The notes beneath the pieces are model-generated. The model did not search any database. It was not told the origin of the DNA and was given only the letters and a program-made list of their open reading frames with translations. From contig SLIO01000202.1 in the NCBI GenBank assembly GCA_007135635.1, forward strand, positions 1 to 10,837: DNA of 10,837 nucleotides, given 5' to 3'. This DNA is from Methylomicrobium sp. (GTDB taxonomy: Bacteria > Pseudomonadota > Gammaproteobacteria > Methylococcales > Methylomonadaceae). The position numbers and the translations under genes are program-made. Shown here in pieces: positions 7,490 through 10,837 of this stretch. Each line of letters opens with the position of its first letter. Position 1 is the first letter of the stretch.

Positions 7490-7565
7490 CCTCCACAAAG
7501 TTTACTGTTTCGAGAAGTTGATTTGTGCATATTCCTTACTGTCATCATTGTGGGAGGCCGCATCG

Positions 7566-8177
7566 CTAGAGCTCTATGCCCGAAAACAGCATGAAGGCCA
7601 TCGCCATCAAACCGGCAGTGATGAAGGTAATACCGAGACCTCGAAGCCCTTCTGGAACGTTGCTGTATTTCATTCTTTCGCGAATACCCGCCAACCCGAC
7701 GATGGCTAACGCCCATCCGGTTCCGCTGCCGAAGCCGAAAACGATGCTCTCGGTAAAATTGTAATGACGCTCGACCATGAACAGGCTGCCGCCGAGGATG
7801 GCGCAATTGACCGTGATCAGCGGCAGGAAGATGCCAAGCGCAATGTAGAGGCGGGGAATATATTTATCCAAAAACATCTCGAGAATCTGCACGACGGCGG
7901 CGATGACGCCGATATAGCATAAGAGCCCCAGAAAAGTCAGGTCTATGCCTTGCAGTCCGAGCCAGGCGAGCGCGTTTTGCTTGAGGACATGCCGATAAAT
8001 CAGGTTGTTGATCGGCACGGTGATCGATTGCACGACGATGACCGCAATACCGAGGCCGATAGCCGTAGTCAGCCGATTGGATACGGCCAGAAACGTGCAC
8101 ATGCCCAGAAAGAAAGCCAGGGCCAGGTTTTCTATGAAAACAGCGGTCAAAAAAAGACTCAGGTAATGTTCCAGCAT
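7566..8177 (-). CDS. nqrE: Na+-NQR subunit E
   Basis: This 203-residue, very hydrophobic protein has about six membrane helices and is colinear with Vibrio NqrE from the start ([25 protein letters not shown]) to the end ([24 protein letters not shown]). With NqrD it forms the membrane core that binds an intramembrane iron-sulfur site. The two NqrE cysteines that serve as ligands in known enzymes are present as C27 (GMCTFL) and C125 (VNCAIL). A few extra residues occur in the loop around 66-78. It is NqrE rather than its paralogue NqrD or RnfA, judging by the motifs and the operon. The ATG is 4 bases after the nqrC stop, with GGAG (8188-8185) placed 7 bases before it inside the nqrC end, so translation is coupled to nqrC. 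Its usual upstream partner nqrD is missing. Confidence 0.96.
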   Translation of the reverse strand: MLEHYLSLFLTAVFIENLALAFFLGMCTFLAVSNRLTTAIGLGIAVIVVQSITVPINNLIYRHVLKQNALAWLGLQGIDLTFLGLLCYIGVIAAVVQILEMFLDKYIPRLYIALGIFLPLITVNCAILGGSLFMVERHYNFTESIVFGFGSGTGWALAIVGLAGIRERMKYSNVPEGLRGLGITFITAGLMAMAFMLFSGIEL

Positions 8178-8181
8178 GGAT

Positions 8182-9006
8182 TTACTCCGGTCCGTTGTTA
8201 TCGGTTAGATTCTTTTGTTTACGCGCTTGTTCGAGTGCGTTTAGGTAGGGCCCATAGCCGTGTTCGCCCAGCCAGTATCTGACCAGATTGTTGACGCCTC
8301 GGCTGGTTATCGTCGCACCGGAAAGCCCTGAGACCTGATGATCCGCATCGCCGGAGTCCGGTTCGACTTCGCCGCGAACGACTTCGATAATGACCCGGCC
8401 TTGTTCGTCAAACGCTTGCTTGCCTTTCCAGCTATTTTTCCATTGCGGATTGTCGACTTCGCCACCGAGGCCCGGCGTTTCCTTATGCTCGTAAAAAGTA
8501 ATGCCGGTAATCGTGCGTAGGTCTTTATCCAGCGCGATGAATCCGTAAAGAGTCGACCACAACCCTCGTCCGTAGATAGGCAGGATGAGTTTTTGAAGGT
8601 GTCGATCCGTCTCGACTCGATAGACCGCCATGTATTGTGGGCGCTGTTTGATTTTTGCCTTGTCGTACTGAGGCGGAACGGATGCGCTATAGCGAGGATC
8701 CGAAGTCAGCGTTTGAATATCGAAGGCTTCGATGTTCAGAGTCTCATCGAATTTTTCCGGGTCAACCACGTCTCCCGAATCCAACGCTATCATCTGCGGT
8801 ACGATGTTTTGTCGGTAAACGGCTTCAATATCGATCCCGGATTCATAGAGACCCGCTACGGCCAGGATATTTCCAATCCTGTCCAGGCGTTGGTTTTGCC
8901 TTTGCTTCGGTTGCAGCAATATCGCGGTCGCGGACACCAATAAAGAACAGAGCAGGCTAACGCCCAATACGACCCGGAGAGTATTTTTGAAGCTATTTTT
9001 CCGCAT
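8182..9006 (-). CDS. nqrC: Na+-NQR subunit C, covalent FMN protein
   Basis: NqrC carries a covalently bound FMN and relays electrons between the iron-sulfur and NqrB flavin sites. The 274-residue protein has one N-terminal membrane helix (about 11-31) followed by the FMN-binding domain. Typical stretches include [16 protein letters not shown] (145-160), the conserved ETPGLGGEV (176-184) and the flavinylation motif SGAT at 229-232, where T232 is the predicted FMN attachment site made by an ApbE transferase. The length and the key residues are normal. The start overlaps the 3' end of nqrB by 14 bases, and a perfect AGGAGG (9022-9017) lies 10 bases before the ATG. The stop is followed after 4 bases by nqrE, where nqrD would be expected. 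Confidence 0.96.
   Translation of the reverse strand: MRKNSFKNTLRVVLGVSLLCSLLVSATAILLQPKQRQNQRLDRIGNILAVAGLYESGIDIEAVYRQNIVPQMIALDSGDVVDPEKFDETLNIEAFDIQTLTSDPRYSASVPPQYDKAKIKQRPQYMAVYRVETDRHLQKLILPIYGRGLWSTLYGFIALDKDLRTITGITFYEHKETPGLGGEVDNPQWKNSWKGKQAFDEQGRVIIEVVRGEVEPDSGDADHQVSGLSGATITSRGVNNLVRYWLGEHGYGPYLNALEQARKQKNLTDNNGPE
8185..8188 (-). promoter_or_regulatory. Ribosome binding site of nqrE within the end of nqrC
   Basis: GGAG, formed by the last codons of nqrC, stands 7 bases before the nqrE ATG. It shows that the direct nqrC-nqrE junction is a working translational arrangement and not the ragged edge of a lost nqrD. Confidence 0.75.
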
Positions 9007-10198
9007 GGACAGCTTGCCTCCTCAACCGTTTTCGGATATGGCGGCTAACAAACAGCCTGTCTATGGTCGGCGCAAATACATTGCCGAATAAAATCGCCAG
9101 CATGATGCCTTCCGGAAAGCCCGGATTAATGACTCGGACCAGCACTGTCAAGGCGCCGACCAGAAATCCGTAGACGTATTGGCCGGGACGGGAATGCGCG
9201 GCCGAGACCGGATCGGTGGCCATATAAACGGTGCCGAAGGCAAATCCGCCCAACACGAGATGCCATTGCGGCGTGAGCTGAAACATAGGATTCGACGGGC
9301 TGCCTACGGAGTTGAACAGCAATGATAAGCCGACCATACCCAATACCACCCCGGTCATGATGCGCCACGACCCGACCCGGCTGACGATAAGAATGAGTGC
9401 ACCGATCAGGCAGGCCAGCGTCGAGGTTTCGCCCATCGAGCCGGGCATGAACCCGAAGAAGGCATCCTGCCAGGAAACGCTCAGTTCAAGCTCGGGGTCG
9501 GGTAATTCCGCCAAGGGCGTGGCCCGGCTGTAACCGTCGACCGGCACCCATACCGTATTACCGGTCATTTCTCTCGGATAAGAGAAAAACAAAAAGCTAC
9601 GTCCGACCAGGGCCGGATTGAGTATGTTCATGCCGACGCCGCCGAAAATCTCTTTACCGATCACCACGCCGAACGATATACCGAGCATGACCTGCCACAA
9701 AGGAATGTCGGGCGGCAGTATCAGCGCGAACAGCAGACTGGTGACCAGAAAGCCTTCGCTGATGGCGTGTTGCCTGATGCCGGCGAACAGCACTTCCCAG
9801 AAGCCGCCCGTGACAACGGTAACGATATAGACCGGTAAAAAATACAGCGCACCCAATAGCATGTTATCGAGTACGCGGCTCGGATCGTGGCCGACGCTCA
9901 GCAAGGCCAGTAGGGCGCCACGCCATCCCGGGGCGTGTTCGAAACTTTGTTGCTGCAGCGCCAGGTTGATTTGCAGGCCGGTATTGTAAAAAGCCATGAC
10001 GACGGTCGGTATCAACGCGACGATGACGGTGACCATCATGCGCTTCATGTCCATGGCGTCGCGCACATGCGGGGCGCCACGGGTAACCGTTCCCGGCGTA
10101 TGGAGAAAAGTGTCCACGGCCTCATAGAGCGGGCCAAGTAAGTGCTGTGTTTCGCCCTTTTTAGTTGAAGAGCTAATTTTTCCGGAATCTTCGCTCAT
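8993..10198 (-). CDS. nqrB: Na+-NQR subunit B, membrane FMN/riboflavin subunit
   Basis: NqrB is the main membrane subunit, holding a covalent FMN and involved in Na+ movement and quinone reduction. The 401-residue protein has about ten membrane helices and the conserved blocks GKEIFGGVGMNILNPALVGR (181-200), GSMGETST (253-260) and GGFAFGTVYMATDPVSAA (317-334). The flavinylation threonine is T227 in DGYSRATPLA; the usual SGAT motif is SRAT here (R225 in place of glycine). The start at 10198 is preferred over an in-frame upstream codon at 10327, because it gives the normal N terminus (MSEDSGK), overlaps the nqrA stop as ATGA and follows a GGAG within nqrA. The 3' end overlaps nqrC by 14 bases. 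Coupled translation from nqrA through nqrE is expected. Confidence 0.96.
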   Translation of the reverse strand: MSEDSGKISSSTKKGETQHLLGPLYEAVDTFLHTPGTVTRGAPHVRDAMDMKRMMVTVIVALIPTVVMAFYNTGLQINLALQQQSFEHAPGWRGALLALLSVGHDPSRVLDNMLLGALYFLPVYIVTVVTGGFWEVLFAGIRQHAISEGFLVTSLLFALILPPDIPLWQVMLGISFGVVIGKEIFGGVGMNILNPALVGRSFLFFSYPREMTGNTVWVPVDGYSRATPLAELPDPELELSVSWQDAFFGFMPGSMGETSTLACLIGALILIVSRVGSWRIMTGVVLGMVGLSLLFNSVGSPSNPMFQLTPQWHLVLGGFAFGTVYMATDPVSAAHSRPGQYVYGFLVGALTVLVRVINPGFPEGIMLAILFGNVFAPTIDRLFVSRHIRKRLRRQAVHAEK

Positions 10199-10837
10199 AA
10201 GGATTCGTGCTCCAGGGTTTCTTCCTCGATCATGTCCAGATTTCGGCGCAACAGCGGCGCGAAATCCAGTTTCGATGGGCACACAAAGGCGCATAAGGCC
10301 AGGTCTTCCTCGGCCAGTTCGAGGCAACCGAGGTTTTCGGCTTCTTCGATATCTTCGACGGCCAGCGCGCGCAGTAAGAACAACGGCATCAAATCCAAGG
10401 GCATGACGCGTTCGTAATTGCCATTGGGAATGATGGCCCTGATATCGCCGTGCGTCGAGGTCGTGAACTCATAAGCGCTGCCGGGAATGAACTTGGATAG
10501 CACGACATTCTTGACCGAATAGAGCCTAAGACCGGGATTCAACCAGCCTAAAAACTCGCGCTTTCGCTGTTCAGGCAACACCGAAATCTGCTGATGATAG
10601 CGGCCTAGAAATGCCGTCGCTCCGTCGGCGTGGTGACCGGACAATACCGAACCGGAAATGATGCGATTCTCGCCGTCGATCAGCGCGTCGCGGCAATGGT
10701 CGTCCAGACAGGCGCCGATTCGGGTCTTGATCAGGCAGGGATGCAGCACGGACGGGCCGGCTAAGGCCGCGATGCGGTCTACATAAAGCAGGCCGGTAGT
10801 GAATAACTTCCCGACTGCGATCACATCCTGCAGCCCG
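10195..10837 (-). CDS. nqrA: Na+-NQR subunit A, C-terminal part (cut by window edge)
   Basis: About 213 C-terminal residues of NqrA are visible; the frame stays open to the window edge, so the gene continues to the right (full NqrA is about 445 residues). NqrA is the peripheral subunit near the quinone-binding region. Recognisable blocks are QDVIAVGKLFTTG, ISGSVLSGH, ATAFLGRYHQQISVL, IPNGNYERVMPLD and LELAEEDLALCAFVCPSK, all in the order of Vibrio NqrA. The GTG at 10824 is an internal valine, not a start. The stop TGA overlaps the nqrB ATG by four bases. The operon promoter must lie outside the window. Confidence 0.96.
   Translation of the reverse strand, partial: GLQDVIAVGKLFTTGLLYVDRIAALAGPSVLHPCLIKTRIGACLDDHCRDALIDGENRIISGSVLSGHHADGATAFLGRYHQQISVLPEQRKREFLGWLNPGLRLYSVKNVVLSKFIPGSAYEFTTSTHGDIRAIIPNGNYERVMPLDLMPLFLLRALAVEDIEEAENLGCLELAEEDLALCAFVCPSKLDFAPLLRRNLDMIEEETLEHESL

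Larger units (their letters stand above)
7331..7565. other. Enlarged nqrE-nqrF spacer
   Basis: nqrE and nqrF normally sit next to each other; here 235 bases separate them, about 95 of which are a palindromic repeat. No coding frame of significance is present. The minus strand has TTGACA (7476-7471) inside the repeat arm with only a poor -10 candidate 17 bases on (CCATGT), so a separate nqrF promoter is not demonstrable. The strong GGAGG at 7340-7336 belongs to nqrF. Confidence 0.6.

Noticed and set aside
7327..7806. 159-residue minus-strand frame across the nqrE end, the spacer and the nqrF start
   Set aside because: Its direction makes it tempting as a missing nqrD, but it is not hydrophobic, lacks NqrD features, overlaps nqrE in a different frame and includes the repeat.
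7566..8177. NqrD or a D/E fusion, or RnfA, as the identity of the 203-residue membrane protein
   Set aside because: It is colinear with NqrE from first to last residues, with NqrE-specific ends and no NqrD-like segment; the nqr context excludes rnf.

Overview
The window looks like part of a gammaproteobacterial chromosome. The Na+-translocating NADH:quinone reductase (Na+-NQR) proteins match the Vibrio-type enzymes closely throughout. The density and type of palindromic dispersed repeats recall aerobic methanotrophs (Methylococcales). The class is well supported; the family is an inference from memory of similar repeats.

Region 1-419 has no convincing gene but holds a compact palindromic repeat (180-325). 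Region 420-4741 is a two-gene operon on the minus strand: a DUF4007-family protein followed, with a TAATG overlap, by a 1132-residue P-loop ATPase. Such pairs are associated with anti-phage/DNA-modification defence clusters, but no sulfurtransferase, methylase or nuclease gene is visible beside them. Region 4742-5165 is a divergent intergenic stretch with a clear minus-strand promoter, two kinds of palindromic repeat, and the promoter and likely operator of the next operon. Region 5166-5707 is a ParD/ParE-type toxin-antitoxin pair on the plus strand. Region 5708-6100 has no gene but contains a 163-bp MITE-like inverted repeat. From 6101 to the right edge lies the nqr operon on the minus strand, in transcription order nqrA (3' part only), nqrB, nqrC, nqrE, nqrF.

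The main oddity is that nqrD is absent from its usual place. nqrC and nqrE are separated by only 4 bases, with a well-placed ribosome binding site for nqrE inside the end of nqrC, so this is not a recent ragged deletion. NqrD normally supplies half of the intramembrane iron-sulfur site together with NqrE. The NqrE here keeps its own two cysteines, so the complex must obtain NqrD from elsewhere or work differently. The normally tight nqrE-nqrF junction is also opened to 235 bases and holds a second copy of the palindromic repeat family found at 180-325. The maturation genes apbE and nqrM, which often follow nqrF, are not in the window.

The left part (420-5707) is visibly richer in A+T than the nqr part. 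Together with the defence-like genes, toxin-antitoxin pair and repeats, this suggests an accessory island abutting a core respiratory operon.
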